Below, piece by piece: positions 1 through 6,450 of a stretch of DNA of 8,317 bases; positions within the stretch are counted from its first letter, which is position 1; each line of letters starts with the position of its first letter. Below the pieces are notes generated by a model that was not told the origin of the DNA, made no database searches, and saw nothing but the letters and a program-made list of their open reading frames with translations. The DNA comes from Helicobacteraceae bacterium. Its GTDB lineage: Bacteria > Campylobacterota > Campylobacteria > Campylobacterales > Sulfurimonadaceae. The stretch covers positions 1-8,317 of the forward strand of contig WFMO01000009.1 of the NCBI GenBank assembly GCA_015489055.1, given 5' to 3'. The position numbers and the translations under genes are program-made.

Positions 1-47
1 ATACACAGCTGAGTCGGTATTGGCAATATCGTGCTAGACACAATATC

Positions 48-635
48 ATGATATATCATCAAAATAGTGCGCCTGTAAATTTAGCAAAAACAAAATCAAT
101 ACAAATATACAAAAAAAGCATAAAAGAGTTAGAGCTTCAAGCAAAACACAATAATACACAAGCACAATACAATCTTGCTGCTATGTATTATAATGCTCAA
201 GGGATAAAACAAGATACAAAAAAAGCCCTATATTGGTACACAAAAGCCGCAAAACTCAACAATCCAAAAGCACAATACAATCTTGGAGTTATCTATTTTA
301 ACGGACTGGGAATAAAAAGAGATATACCAAGAGCGGTGTACTGGTATAAAAAATCTGCCACTCTTGGAAACAAGGACGCTCAGTACAATCTTGCTTTAAT
401 GTATTATTTTGGTATAGGTGTGAAGAAAAATCTTTATCAAACTTTGTATTGGTATAAAAAAGCGGCACTCCAAAACAACGCAGCAGCACAGCACAATCTG
501 GCTGTTATGTACTGTTTGGGAAAAGGTGTTGAAAAAAGCTTTAAACTATGCACATATTGGGCTAAAAAAGCCGCTAGCAACGGTAACGATATATCTGGTA
601 TTGAAAAAAAATTTCATCTACTCATCAACAGGTAG
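48..635 (+). CDS. Sel1-repeat (TPR-like) protein, possibly 5'-partial
   Basis: The 195-residue protein carries four Sel1-like repeats with an exact 36-residue period. The motif AQYNLA or a close variant starts at residues 39, 75, 111 and 147, and each repeat continues with MYY..G.GV/I and a YWYKKAA helix. Residues 20-38 look like the second half of a degenerate repeat. Sel1 repeats form alpha-solenoids that scaffold protein-protein contacts; no catalytic domain is visible, so the partner and role cannot be named. ATG 48 is the only in-frame start in the window, but it has no clear Shine-Dalgarno sequence, and the frame stays open to base 3 with no stop. The true start, and any signal peptide, may therefore lie outside the window. 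No export signal is seen from residue 1. The gene converges on the minus-strand operon and its last 18 bases overlap the end of the dehydrogenase gene. The family call is firm; the start is not. Confidence 0.85.
   Translation: MIYHQNSAPVNLAKTKSIQIYKKSIKELELQAKHNNTQAQYNLAAMYYNAQGIKQDTKKALYWYTKAAKLNNPKAQYNLGVIYFNGLGIKRDIPRAVYWYKKSATLGNKDAQYNLALMYYFGIGVKKNLYQTLYWYKKAALQNNAAAQHNLAVMYCLGKGVEKSFKLCTYWAKKAASNGNDISGIEKKFHLLINR
161..592 (+). repeat. Four 108-bp tandem units encoding Sel1 repeats
   Basis: The 36-residue protein repeat is visible in the DNA as four in-phase units starting at 161, 269, 377 and 485, exactly 108 bases apart. The first 17 bases (agcacaatacaatcttg) are identical in units 1 and 2. 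Units 3 and 4 keep most of that block with a few substitutions. The rest of each unit has diverged more, so these are old coding duplications and not a recent satellite array. Confidence 0.8.
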
Positions 636-1805
636 CTCTTGAATATGCCACGGTAATCCCTGTGCATTCATCTGCTGCATAAAAGGATCAGGATCAAACT
701 CTTCCATATTAAATACACCGCTACCGCTCCATGTACCTTGCAGCATCAACTTAGCTCCTATCATGGCAGGAACACCGGTAGTATATGATACCCCTTGTGC
801 TTTTACCTCTTTATAGCACTCTTCATGGTCTTTAACTTGATAGATATAGATTCTTTTTTTCTGATTATCTTTATAGCCGGTAGCTACTATACCGATATTT
901 GTTTTACCTTTTGTTCGATAACCAAGGGTGGCTGGGTCTGGTAACAATTTTTTTAAAAACTCTATTGGAATCACTTTACAGCCATTGTATTCAACAGGTT
1001 CAATGCCAAGCATACCGACATTTTGCAAGACTTGCATATGCGTTAGATAACTTTGTCCAAAAGTCATAAAAAAACGGATACGCTTTAAGCCTTTTATATG
1101 CCTTACCAAAGACTCCATCTCCTCATGGTAAAGCAGATAACTATCTTTTTTACCAACTTGTGGATAATCCCATACCATTTTTATCTCCATAGGTTTTGTT
1201 TCTATCCACTTGCCATCTTCCCAATAGCGGCCATTTGCGCTAACTTCTCTTAGATTTATCTCAGGGTTAAAGTTTGTGGCAAAAGCATATCCATGGTCAC
1301 CCCCGTTGCAGTCTAAGATATCAATGCTGTGTATAGTATCAAAATAGTGTTTTTGTGCATAAGCACAAAAAACATTTGTAGCTCCCGGGTCAAACCCACT
1401 GCCCAATAGCCCCATGATACCGGCTTTTTTAAATGCCTCATCTCTTTGCCATTGCAGTTTGTATTCAAACTTTGCAACATCTGGATGCTCATAATTGGCA
1501 GTATCAAGATAATTTGTCTTTGTAGCTATACAGGCATCCATAATGGTTAAATCCTGGTATGGCAAGGCTACATTTATAACAATATCCGCATTATATTTTT
1601 TAATCAAATCGATAATGTTTTCTGTTATATCAGCATCAACAGATGCGATCTCAATCTTCTGATTAAGCTCATTTGCTATTGTCTGACATTTGCTAAGAGT
1701 CCTGCTTGCTAAAATTATGCGTCCAAAAATCTCTTTATTTAAAAAACATTTATGGGCAACTACGCGCCCTACTCCACCTGCACCGATAATTAATGTTGTA
1801 GTCAT
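618..1805 (-). CDS. Carboxynorspermidine/carboxyspermidine dehydrogenase (saccharopine dehydrogenase family)
   Basis: This family makes carboxy(nor)spermidine by NADPH-dependent reductive condensation of aspartate semialdehyde with a diamine (putrescine or 1,3-diaminopropane). A PLP decarboxylase then yields spermidine or norspermidine; in Campylobacter this replaces the S-adenosylmethionine route. The 395-residue cytoplasmic protein begins with a Rossmann dinucleotide motif GAGGVG (8-13). It has the family blocks GSGFDPGATN (135-144), DCNGGDHGYAFATNFN (165-180) with PEINLREV following, and a C-terminal TTGVPAMIGAKLMLQGTWSG (342-361). Length is normal for the family. The ATG is supported by AAGAGAGGA, six bases upstream. 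It is the last gene of the minus-strand run, 60 bases after the acyltransferase, and ends tail-to-tail with the Sel1 gene. No decarboxylase partner is in the window. Lysine-pathway saccharopine dehydrogenase is the main alternative but fits the motifs less well. Diamine preference cannot be read from sequence. Confidence 0.88.
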   Translation of the reverse strand: MTTTLIIGAGGVGRVVAHKCFLNKEIFGRIILASRTLSKCQTIANELNQKIEIASVDADITENIIDLIKKYNADIVINVALPYQDLTIMDACIATKTNYLDTANYEHPDVAKFEYKLQWQRDEAFKKAGIMGLLGSGFDPGATNVFCAYAQKHYFDTIHSIDILDCNGGDHGYAFATNFNPEINLREVSANGRYWEDGKWIETKPMEIKMVWDYPQVGKKDSYLLYHEEMESLVRHIKGLKRIRFFMTFGQSYLTHMQVLQNVGMLGIEPVEYNGCKVIPIEFLKKLLPDPATLGYRTKGKTNIGIVATGYKDNQKKRIYIYQVKDHEECYKEVKAQGVSYTTGVPAMIGAKLMLQGTWSGSGVFNMEEFDPDPFMQQMNAQGLPWHIQELPVDE

Positions 1806-1811
1806 GACAAA

Positions 1812-1820
1812 TCCTCTCTT
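1812..1820 (-). promoter_or_regulatory. Strong Shine-Dalgarno of the dehydrogenase gene
   Basis: On the minus strand the sequence AAGAGAGGA lies six bases before the ATG at 1805. It is the best ribosome binding site in the window and fixes this start. The 60-base gap upstream of the gene holds no convincing -35/-10 pair, although it is AT-rich and contains TATAAC too close to the start codon to serve with this leader. Confidence 0.7.
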
Positions 1821-1865
1821 GTTATAAATTTCTTAATAATTGTTTGTGGGTATCTAGCTCTACTC

Positions 1866-3713
1866 TCATCTGTTTTCTTTTATCATGGTTTTATACTGTT
1901 GTTGTAATTCATACAATACTTTAGCAAAGTCATCTAATTTGGTTTGCATAGAAATAGGCTTTGAAAATATCACGGTAACCTCGCGCCTAAACAAAATACC
2001 CTCCTCTTTAAAATGTTTTTTACTTCTTGAAAATATGCTACCCCACATACCGCCTATGTAGCACACGATGATGGATCCTCCACTCTTTCCGGCGATCAAT
2101 TCATAACCACGGTGCAAATTTTCAATCTCTCCAGAATAACTGATATGTCCTTCTGGAAAAATCATTACTTTTTTGCCTGCTGCAATACGTCTTCTAGCCT
2201 CTATAAAAGCATCCTTGCTTGCTTTTTCTGACAACGGTATAGCTTCACCCAATTTAAAAAACGGATAAGCAAATTTCCAGTGATAAATATCACGATCCAT
2301 CATAAAAGAGATACGCTCACGAAATGGAAACTGCACTATCATCCAATCTACCCAGCTAATATGATTAGATAAAAATAATACGGCTTTTTCTTTTGGAACA
2401 TTTTCAAGACCTATGTATCTAAAAGAAAATCTTAGTTTCAATACAAATTCAAATAAAAACCAAATAGCCATAACCAGATGAGTTCTAAACATATAAATGC
2501 TCATTAAAAAACCAATTGCAAACAAACAGTAAAAAAGTATCGAAACATTTACGCCTAAATATGCGAAGATGGTTGTTGTAAATAAAAAAACAATCATAAA
2601 GATATTTTGTATAAAATTATTACCCGCTAAAATTGTTCCCAAATGGACTCTTGGAGAGAGCGCTTGCAAGTAGGAATTAAGAGGCACTATGAACATGCCT
2701 GCAAAAATTCCAAAAAGTAAAAATAAAATCACTACTTCATAAAATGAGGTCGTAAAAGGGATAAGAAGCACCATTAAACTAAGACCAAAACCAGTATAAG
2801 CAACCATGCCGATTTTGATATAATATTTTGAATATTTTGTAGCTAAAATCGAACCTATAATAATTCCAACACCAGCCAATGCCATTGAACCCTGCACATA
2901 GATAGTATTTAGGATATGAAGCGTGTCTTTTGCATAAGCTCCAAAGATAGCGATGACGACTTGAGATATTGACCAAAATACAGCAATGGCAAAAATTGAT
3001 TTTAAAATCTGCGGCTTTCTTGAAATAGTTAACATATTTTTTCTAAGGTAATACCCTGTAAGATATTTTTTAACATTGAACTTGTTTTTAACAACCACTG
3101 CCATTTTATTTGGAAGCTTGCTTGTAAAAAAATACTCTGCAAGTGAGCTGATAAATAAAAGCCATCCAAGAGGAACCATCATTTTTAGTATATCTGATTC
3201 ACTGCTAAAATGCTCAAGACGTGTTTGAAAAAGTATCGTATAGACAATAATGCTCCCTAAAATAGCTACAGTCGTAACAGATTGCACAAGGGCATTGCCG
3301 GCAGTTAAAAGTTTAAGACCCATCAACTCCTTGATGTAGCCATATTTTGCGGGCGAATAAATTGCACTTTGCATAGACAAAATAAAAGTAAATGCAAATG
3401 CTACATAAAACCATCCCATATAATACGCAAATGTAATACCAAAAGTGATAAAAACTGCCAAAAGCGCAGAATATTTCATAATTATATTTTTTGGAAATCT
3501 GTCAGAGAGGTACCCTGATGGAGAAAAAAGCATAACAAACGGCAGCAATACGAGTGCATTAACAATTGCTGTTAAGATTATCTGTTTATCACCGTTATAC
3601 ATCTCAAAGATAGTATTTTGTATGACCATTTTATGCCCGACATCAGTAAAAGCATTAATAAAAAGAGCTATGGTGTAAAAAATAACACCTTTGATTTTAA
3701 ATAATTCTTTCAT
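1866..3713 (-). CDS. LplT-like MFS lysophospholipid transporter fused to a PlsC-type acyltransferase
   Basis: This is a two-domain inner-membrane protein of 615 residues. Residues 1-410 form a major facilitator domain with about 12 hydrophobic segments (first at about 10-28, last at about 388-408). They contain YSPAKYGYIKEL (119-130), typical of LplT lysophospholipid flippases. Residues 430-615 are a glycerolipid acyltransferase: NHISWVD (450-456) holds the catalytic HX4D pair H451/D456, GEAIPLS (489-495) is block II, and FPEGH (519-523) is block III. In known systems LplT flips lysophospholipid inward and the Aas acyltransferase re-acylates it, so this chain probably couples both steps in phospholipid repair. 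The acyl-ACP synthetase (AMP-ligase) domain of Aas is absent: the chain stops after PlsC, and several stop codons follow in frame. The ATG abuts the TAG of the preceding gene, implying translational coupling. The lyso-substrate is inferred. Confidence 0.88.
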   Translation of the reverse strand: MKELFKIKGVIFYTIALFINAFTDVGHKMVIQNTIFEMYNGDKQIILTAIVNALVLLPFVMLFSPSGYLSDRFPKNIIMKYSALLAVFITFGITFAYYMGWFYVAFAFTFILSMQSAIYSPAKYGYIKELMGLKLLTAGNALVQSVTTVAILGSIIVYTILFQTRLEHFSSESDILKMMVPLGWLLFISSLAEYFFTSKLPNKMAVVVKNKFNVKKYLTGYYLRKNMLTISRKPQILKSIFAIAVFWSISQVVIAIFGAYAKDTLHILNTIYVQGSMALAGVGIIIGSILATKYSKYYIKIGMVAYTGFGLSLMVLLIPFTTSFYEVVILFLLFGIFAGMFIVPLNSYLQALSPRVHLGTILAGNNFIQNIFMIVFLFTTTIFAYLGVNVSILFYCLFAIGFLMSIYMFRTHLVMAIWFLFEFVLKLRFSFRYIGLENVPKEKAVLFLSNHISWVDWMIVQFPFRERISFMMDRDIYHWKFAYPFFKLGEAIPLSEKASKDAFIEARRRIAAGKKVMIFPEGHISYSGEIENLHRGYELIAGKSGGSIIVCYIGGMWGSIFSRSKKHFKEEGILFRREVTVIFSKPISMQTKLDDFAKVLYELQQQYKTMIKENR

Positions 3714-4433
3714 CTATATATCTTTTACTAACCTAGTATTCCACCCAATATATCGTGCGTGAAATTGATTTGACAATTTCACAAGATTGTCGGTAAATTT
3801 GCACATATCGTCAAAATCAAGAGTTTGCATCTGAACTAAAGAGATATTGTATGCGTCATCATCATCAAACATCTCCTTACAAGAAAGAGAATGTTCTTGG
3901 AGTATATTGTAAAACTTATCACGCAAAGAAGATGTATCAAATACAATATAATGCTCAATCTCTCTTTTTATAGTTATCTCATCTCCCGCATCTATTAGCT
4001 CATCTATGATTTGTCTATTTTGTATATGGTGCTGTTGATATTCGTTTGGTAAAAGCTCTATCTCATAAAACTTCCATGATTTGTCTTTTACCGCATTGCT
4101 CTCAAATGTATAATCAAAATTACTTAAGATATCTCTTATTTTACCTTCAATACCCTTGACACTTTTGAGATAAAAATAGATTTCATGCCAAGAACCGACT
4201 ATCTTACATCCTACATATATTCCATTTTTTTTAAGCTCATCTTTGAGCATTTGTTTGCATTGTTGCATATCTTGTTGCGCTGATGTTGACAAGACTTTTA
4301 TTGTGTCAGAGTTTATAAATATCGTATAAAGCCAAGAAAAGAGTTCTATGGGTTCTTGAGTGTTTTGTGCTTGAATATCTACTTCAACAATCTCTTTTAC
4401 AGTATCATTTACACAGAAATACCTTTGTATCAT
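3714..4433 (-). CDS. DUF695 plus RraB-like domain protein
   Basis: This soluble, acidic 239-residue protein has no signal peptide or membrane segment. Residues 1-130 resemble the DUF695 family: an N-terminal strand, then SWLYTIFINSDT, a central helix and an FYEIELLPNEY strand. Residues 138-236 resemble RraB, the RNase E inhibitor family. They run from IIDELIDAGDEITIKREIEHYIVF, through an acidic loop FDDDDA (189-194), to a closing helix ending in ARYIGWNTRLV (226-236), which matches the family's GW(E/N)T ending. RraB binds RNase E in gamma-proteobacteria, but Campylobacterota generally lack RNase E, so that role should not be transferred. The start is supported by AAAGG nine bases upstream. 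It lies 26 bases after the DUF202 gene, and its stop abuts the ATG of the transporter-acyltransferase gene. Domain recognition is by eye; the molecular function is unknown. Confidence 0.72.
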   Translation of the reverse strand: MIQRYFCVNDTVKEIVEVDIQAQNTQEPIELFSWLYTIFINSDTIKVLSTSAQQDMQQCKQMLKDELKKNGIYVGCKIVGSWHEIYFYLKSVKGIEGKIRDILSNFDYTFESNAVKDKSWKFYEIELLPNEYQQHHIQNRQIIDELIDAGDEITIKREIEHYIVFDTSSLRDKFYNILQEHSLSCKEMFDDDDAYNISLVQMQTLDFDDMCKFTDNLVKLSNQFHARYIGWNTRLVKDI

Positions 4434-4442
4434 CTACTTTTA

Positions 4443-4447
4443 CCTTT
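4443..4447 (-). promoter_or_regulatory. Shine-Dalgarno of the DUF695/RraB-like gene
   Basis: AAAGG on the minus strand, nine bases before the ATG at 4433, inside the 26-base gap after the DUF202 gene. No promoter is visible in that gap, so the site suggests independent ribosome loading on a shared transcript. Confidence 0.5.
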
Positions 4448-4459
4448 GGGTTGTATGTA

Positions 4460-4861
4460 TCATGAGATAAACACCATGCTTGCAATTAAAATAATCCCTA
4501 CAATAGCGATAAAAATTGATAAAATAAAATATATATTCTTGTCAGTAACCATCTCGTGATTTTCCAGATGCCTTATCCATGCCGTGTAATACTGATAAGT
4601 ATAAAGAGCTAGAAGAACCCCGGCAACCGTTATTGCGATGCCTAAATAATTATAAAACGATATATGTCGAAGCTGTGGTATTTTTACATGGGTTTTATGC
4701 TGCAGTTCAGCGGCTACAATATGCAAAAAAAGCTCAAACTTCTCAACAATAAACCCAAGTACAATCAACGAAATAGACAACCCTATCAAATTTATAACCG
4801 CACGTTCAACCGCCATCAAATCTTTCGGATCAACCTTACCTTTTAAATTACTCTCTTTCAT
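4460..4861 (-). CDS. DUF202/YidH-like inner-membrane protein
   Basis: This 133-residue protein has three hydrophobic helices, at about 22-42, 70-92 and 109-131. A short polar N terminus leads into AVERAVINLIGLSISLIVLGF (17-37), the place where DUF202 proteins carry their conserved ER..LAW.R-type first helix. The second helix ends in YTAWIR. No catalytic residues are apparent, and the function of the family is not established. It is presumably an integral cytoplasmic-membrane protein. Its ATG overlaps the TGA of the HAD phosphatase gene by four bases (ATGA) and lacks a good Shine-Dalgarno, so translation is probably coupled. The family assignment is moderate because the first-helix signature is degenerate. 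Confidence 0.7.
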   Translation of the reverse strand: MKESNLKGKVDPKDLMAVERAVINLIGLSISLIVLGFIVEKFELFLHIVAAELQHKTHVKIPQLRHISFYNYLGIAITVAGVLLALYTYQYYTAWIRHLENHEMVTDKNIYFILSIFIAIVGIILIASMVFIS

Positions 4862-5490
4862 CTAAGTATTATATCCAAAATCTCTAAAGGATGAGAGGCT
4901 ACAAAATCAGCGTTACCATCTTGGCTAAACCCCCATGTGGCAAAAATAGAAGATATATTTTTGGCTTTTGCTGCTTGGATATCTTTTGAATTATCTCCTA
5001 TCATCCACGCATAGTCGTTTGCATAGGAAAATTTATACTTGCTTAAAATAATATCCAACATCTTAGTATCAGGTTTAGATGCCGCTTTATCCGCACCTAT
5101 AATCGTATCAAATAGATGGCTAATCCCTAGATGCGACAGCATCCTGTGTGCAAATTTTGTAGGGGCATTTGTTGCGACATTTAACTTTACATGTAGTGAT
5201 GCTAACTCTGTTAATAATACCTCAATACCGTCATACAGATAAGGGTGCTGTATGCATTGATGAAAATAATGCTCTTCAAATAACATTCTATCACCATCTT
5301 GATAGGTGTCTGTACCGTAAAATAACTGCGGCAGATTTCTAACGGGCATATTTATCACCTTTACTACATAGTCTTCACTTAAAGGTTTAAGTTTATGGTT
5401 AGTACGTCTTACATAATTAATAGAGATGGTTATATCTTTTTTAGTATCTATGAGTGTACCGTCCATATCAAAAATAGTAATTTTAGTCAT
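4858..5490 (-). CDS. HAD-superfamily hydrolase, phosphoglycolate-phosphatase-like
   Basis: This cytoplasmic HAD phosphatase of 210 residues has all four motifs. Motif I is DMDGT (8-12), with nucleophile D8 and acid/base D10; motif II is the threonine in ATNAP (T107); motif III is the lysine in SKPD (K139); motif IV is GDNSKD (165-170), with Mg-binding D166 and D170. A helical C1 cap lies between motifs I and II (about 18-85), as in Gph and beta-phosphoglucomutase-like enzymes. Length is typical. The likely reaction is dephosphorylation of a small phosphorylated metabolite such as 2-phosphoglycolate, but HAD specificity cannot be read from motifs. Its ATG directly follows the TAA of hemH (TAAATG, no gap), and only a weak GGAA lies upstream, so coupling to hemH translation is likely. 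The gene end overlaps the DUF202 start by four bases. Confidence 0.88.
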   Translation of the reverse strand: MTKITIFDMDGTLIDTKKDITISINYVRRTNHKLKPLSEDYVVKVINMPVRNLPQLFYGTDTYQDGDRMLFEEHYFHQCIQHPYLYDGIEVLLTELASLHVKLNVATNAPTKFAHRMLSHLGISHLFDTIIGADKAASKPDTKMLDIILSKYKFSYANDYAWMIGDNSKDIQAAKAKNISSIFATWGFSQDGNADFVASHPLEILDIILR

Positions 5491-6450
5491 TTAATCATTC
5501 CGTTTTAACTGCTCATATAACTCTTTTAACGCATCGATAAACAGAGGATGCTCATCCACGCATCTGCAAACTCTATAGTTTTTGATACCAATTTCCTGAG
5601 CTATTTTTTTGTACTCAATTGCCAGTTCAAAATCGGTTTCTGAATTATCAACCGTAAAAGCGATAGGAAAAATAATAACATTTTTTGTTTTCACTACATT
5701 TAGTTTCTGCTGTAATGATGGCTCTAGCCACTTTAGTGGTCCCAACTTTGACTGATACGCAAGATGGATTTTAGCAAAATTCATTTCATGATCAATAAGC
5801 ATCTGCTTTAATATTTCTACATTATTTTGTATATGACGTTGATATTTATCGCCTGCATCAATTATCTTTTGAGGCAGTCCGTGAGCAGAAAATATCAGGT
5901 CATAATCTTTATAATTTTCATCGGACATCTTTTCATTGATACGCTTTATTATCGCTTCATTATAAAGTGTATTATCATAATATTCATCGACAGTTATCAC
6001 ATCCGCTTGATAGTTTTGCTCTTTTAATGCCCGCATAAAATCATCTACAGAAGATTTGGTCGTAGTTGTCGAATAATGTGGATACATAGGTATAAGATAA
6101 ATTTTGGAGATATTTTTATTTTTTAGTCTTTTTACAACTTCATCAGCAAAAGGCGGCGTATAGCGCATGGCAAAATCCACAACACACTCATCTCCTAAAA
6201 GATGTTGCAGTTTATCAACAATAGTTTTTGTGATATCTGCGATTGGCGATTTACCTCCTAATGTCTTATATATCTCTTTGGATGCCTTAACACGGGAGAC
6301 AACAATCAATTTAGCGATCAATTTACGTAAAAAAAGATTTTTAACAGTTAAGATATTTGGATCATCAAACATATTAGTTAAAAAAAGTTTTACTTCATCT
6401 AAATTGCCAGGACCTCCCATATTAAGTAATATGATACCATCTTGATTCAT
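5491..6450 (-). CDS. hemH: Ferrochelatase
   Basis: HemH inserts ferrous iron into protoporphyrin IX to form protoheme, the last step of heme synthesis, at the inner face of the membrane. The 319 residues match the usual single-domain length. The N-terminal GIILLNMGGP (5-14) is the family's opening strand. LGGKSPI (64-70) and PMYPHYSTTT (121-130) are conserved porphyrin-cleft blocks. SAHGLP (188-193) holds the catalytic H190, and SETDFE (270-275) holds the metal/proton-path E271, 81 residues later, the same spacing as the Bacillus subtilis pair. QSKLGPLKWLEP (233-244) is also conserved. Only three cysteines are present (89, 295, 297), so a [2Fe-2S] cluster of the kind found in some ferrochelatases is unlikely. 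The gene overlaps the alpha/beta hydrolase by four bases (ATGA), has its own AAGG site, and abuts the HAD gene. No heme-responsive element is visible nearby. Confidence 0.97.
   Translation of the reverse strand: MNQDGIILLNMGGPGNLDEVKLFLTNMFDDPNILTVKNLFLRKLIAKLIVVSRVKASKEIYKTLGGKSPIADITKTIVDKLQHLLGDECVVDFAMRYTPPFADEVVKRLKNKNISKIYLIPMYPHYSTTTTKSSVDDFMRALKEQNYQADVITVDEYYDNTLYNEAIIKRINEKMSDENYKDYDLIFSAHGLPQKIIDAGDKYQRHIQNNVEILKQMLIDHEMNFAKIHLAYQSKLGPLKWLEPSLQQKLNVVKTKNVIIFPIAFTVDNSETDFELAIEYKKIAQEIGIKNYRVCRCVDEHPLFIDALKELYEQLKRND

Noticed and set aside
557..570. Small hairpin GGCT-AAAAA-AGCC near the end of the Sel1 gene.
   Set aside because: The stem is only four pairs, no T-run follows, and the bases encode the repeat motif WAKKAA. 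It is not a credible terminator.
1806..1865. A promoter in the 60-base gap before the dehydrogenase gene.
   Set aside because: The gap is AT-rich, but the only -10-like element (TATAAC) sits next to the Shine-Dalgarno and has no matching -35. The evidence is too weak to call.
3445..3678. Plus-strand open frames inside the minus-strand genes (for example 3445-3678, 5827-6027, 6167-6445).
   Set aside because: They lie fully within genes with clear family motifs, have no ribosome binding sites or recognisable domains, and look like antisense shadows.
4868..4873. A perfect minus-strand TATAAT just upstream of the DUF202 gene.
   Set aside because: It is encoded by the last codons of the HAD phosphatase gene, lies about six bases from the ATG, and has no -35 or extended context. 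Chance in AT-rich coding DNA is likelier.
5491..6450. CRC motif (C295, C297) in ferrochelatase as a possible [2Fe-2S] site.
   Set aside because: Only three cysteines exist in the whole protein, so the four ligands needed for the known ferrochelatase cluster are not available.
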